This document shows positions 62,428 through 64,000 of a DNA stretch of 64,000 nucleotides, in pieces (the first letter of the stretch is position 1; every line of letters begins with the position of its first letter). The position numbers were made by a program, and so were the translations under genes. The notes beneath the pieces were generated by a model. That model did not search any database and was not told the origin of the DNA. It saw nothing but the letters and a program-made list of their open reading frames with translations. Location: positions 111,652,278 through 111,716,277 of the forward strand of contig CM066043.1 in the NCBI GenBank assembly GCA_033557465.1. Reading direction: 5' to 3'. Source of the DNA: Ichthyophis bannanicus (lineage: Eukaryota > Chordata > Amphibia > Gymnophiona > Ichthyophiidae).

Positions 62428-62491
62428 GGTGTGAACAAACAGGTAGACAAAGGTCAACCGACTCACCTTTGTCTACCTGTTTATTCACACC
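62428..62491. repeat. Inverted duplication inside CR1 copy c
   Basis: 27-nt arms 62428-62454 and 62465-62491 are complementary with one mismatch, spacer 10 nt. The right arm is normal CR1 sequence (VNKQVDKG codons); the left arm is an inverted copy that replaces the codons before the DFQKAFDK block. Confidence 0.9.
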
Positions 62492-63113
62492 TTCAAAAAA
62501 ACATAATATGGCTAAAGCCATGTTGGCTGTCTCCCATTAAGCCATGACTATCTAATGTTCAGCAATTTTGTTCTTTATGATGGTTTCCACCGTTTTTCCC
62601 GGTACTGTCATCAGGCTCACCGGTCTGTAGTTTCCCGGATCACCCCTAGAACCCTTTTTAAAAATTGGTGTTACATTGGCAATCCTCCAATCTTCAGGTA
62701 TTACAGATGATTTTAATGATAGTTAACAGATAACTAATAGTAGGTCTGCAATCTCATACTTCAGTTCTTTCAACACCCTTGGATGTATACCATCTGGTCC
62801 AGGTGATTTACTACTCTTCAGTTTACCAAATAGTAATACTACATCTTCCCGGTGTACTGATATTTCTTTCAATTCTTCCACAGCATCTCCTTTAAATACC
62901 ATTTCAGTCATGGGTAACATCCCTAAATCTTCCTCAGTAAAAACGGAAGTATAGAATTCATTCAGTTTCTCCGCTATCGCCTTGTCCCCTCTTAGTGCCC
63001 CTTTTACCCCTCTATCATCTAATGGTCCAACTGACTCTCTCACAGAGCTTTTGCTACGAATGTACTTGAAAAAGTCCTTATTATGTGTTTTTGCTATACA
63101 GTGCCTCACCATT

Positions 63114-64000
63114 GGCCCTCCAAAGCATAACAAGGCTGCCACCTGAACTTCAGGGAACTAAAGGAGAGGCCCTTGTCAAGAGTTCCTCAACAAAAGGCAA
63201 ACCCACTGCACTAGGACTTCCCTGGTGCTTATGGCACCAGTGCTCAAACAGACACCAGATGCGCACATAAGCAAGGCTGGTAGAGCCTCTCCTTGCTTTC
63301 AGGAGAATGGAAACCATGTCAGAATAGCCCTTCCATGTTAAACATCACCTCTCAAAAGCCAAATCATAAGCAAGAAGGGAGTTGGATCATCTGGAAGGCT
63401 TGGTCCCTGCCACAACAGCCCCTGGGCTGCAGGAAGTTGAAGAGGAGGCTCTCACAGGAGCCACATCAGATCCCAAAACCACAATCTCCGTGGCCAATCC
63501 GGCACCACCAGGCCTGGATGTCGCTCTATGCAGTTAAGTACATGCCCCATGAGCAGCCATGGAGAAAATACATACAGCAGACACTGCTTTGGCCAGGGCT
63601 GAACCAGGCTGTCAGTGCCCTTGAAGCCTACCCCGTTGCAGCAACTGAATAATCTGCGCACTTTGGCATTAGACTGTGTTGCCCTCGGATCCATCTTGGG
63701 ACCCCCCCAGAGATAGAAAATCTTTTGAAATGCCAACGGGCTTAATTCCCATTCCCCAGGATTGTGGGAATGGCAACTGAAAAGTCCACCGCCACCTTGT
63801 TGACACCCGCAATGTGTGGCGCCAAGAGAGCTAGAAGATTCCATCCCACCCAGGAAAACAAGGGAGGCACCTCCAAGGCCACTCTGGCACTCTTCGTGCA
63901 GTCTTGCCAGTTGACATACACTACCGTCATGGCATTGTCTGAGAATAACCGCAATGCTCTGAACCGGACTAAGGACAAGGTGAAGAAAGGCCTCAAGGCA
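63114..64000 (-). mobile_element. DIRS family C-like fragment D1
   Basis: A C-like DIRS element truncated at 63114 by the joint with CR1 copy c and at 64000 by the window edge. The 63114-63450 part corresponds to the linker between the methyltransferase-like region and YR (compare 50651-50891). No ITR is visible. Confidence 0.72.
63452..63996 (-). pseudogene. DIRS RNase H and methyltransferase-like region, D1
   Basis: Two frames. RNase H: LRLFSDNAMTVVYVNWQDC (SDN-type catalytic Asp), LLALLAPHIAGVNKVAVDF (63996-63742). Then GEWELSPLAFQKIFYLWG, PWPKQCLLYVFSPWLLMGHV, GLVVPDWPRRLWFWDLMWLL (63844-63452), corresponding to C1 50892-51158 (EEQLLYVFPPWVLIGRVLQR). Frameshifted and therefore inactive. 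Confidence 0.75.

Larger units (their letters stand above)
61353..63090 (-). pseudogene. CR1 ORF2 RT and C-terminus, copy c
   Basis: Pieces: [40 protein letters not shown] and [19 protein letters not shown] (63090-62723); [39 protein letters not shown] and NNGVSQGSVWVHCF (62521-62207; the PQGSVLGP block is altered); [40 protein letters not shown] (61634-61353). A G-run at 61919-61934 and several stops interrupt it. Confidence 0.88.
61203..63110 (-). mobile_element. CR1 LINE copy c, 5'-truncated
   Basis: Minus-strand CR1 with its 3' end at about 61203: the reverse complement reads GGTCTGACCCAGTATGGCCT then TTTTATGTTCTTAT, the same terminus type as copy b. It covers RT and the C-terminus, truncated within the region before RT. 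The 5' junction with DIRS-like D1 is at about 63105-63113. Confidence 0.85.

Overview
The window looks like a piece of a large, repeat-saturated vertebrate genome, probably an amphibian and possibly a caecilian. The taxon is inferred from repeat content: DIRS-type tyrosine-recombinase retrotransposons, CR1, L2, L1-like and R4-like LINEs, a Penelope-like element, a CORE/L2-tailed SINE and small DNA transposons. I find no host protein-coding gene, rRNA, functional tRNA or CRISPR array. Almost every base that can be assigned belongs to a transposon.

The backbone is DIRS elements, all on the minus strand. Three families can be told apart by their gag and terminal repeats. Family A: A1 1-4336, A2 5418-14403, A3 51159-56886. 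Family B: B1 4337-16058 (split), B2 27060-33833, B3 34206-42533, B4 35779-41263, B5 43765-49416. Family C: C1 43526-60802, plus a C-like fragment D1 at 63114-64000. Complete copies read, 5' to 3' on the minus strand: right inverted terminal repeat (ITR), gag, reverse transcriptase (RT), RNase H, methyltransferase-like region, tyrosine recombinase (YR), an internal complementary region (ICR), left ITR. The ICR matches the outer edges of both ITRs, the hallmark of DIRS-1 elements.

The insertions are nested. B1 is split by A1 (in RT) and A2 (in gag), and A2 is split by a Penelope-like element with a 16-bp target duplication. Between 18.8 and 43.4 kb an old R4/Dong-like LINE is cut into ordered pieces by an L1-like ORF1-only element (itself split by a nearly intact CR1), a Harbinger-like MITE, B2 (carrying an L2 and CR1 tail repeats), B3 (carrying B4 and a TIR transposon) and a SINE. 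C1 is split by B5 and A3. The nesting gives a relative order: R4-like LINE and family C old, family B intermediate, family A and the Penelope insertion young.

Most genes are damaged by single nonsense codons or frameshifts. The best preserved are the B5 RT-RNase H ORF (765 codons), the A1 RT-RNase H ORF, the A3 ORF of 1260 codons that runs from gag into YR, the A2 recombinase and the CR1 ORF2 (about 959 codons with two stops). No wholly new system is evident. The most interesting items are the ORF1-only L1-like family, the candidate hammerhead ribozymes in the Penelope arms, the long open recombinase frame overlapping RT/RNase H, the common orientation of all DIRS copies, and two palindromic scars.
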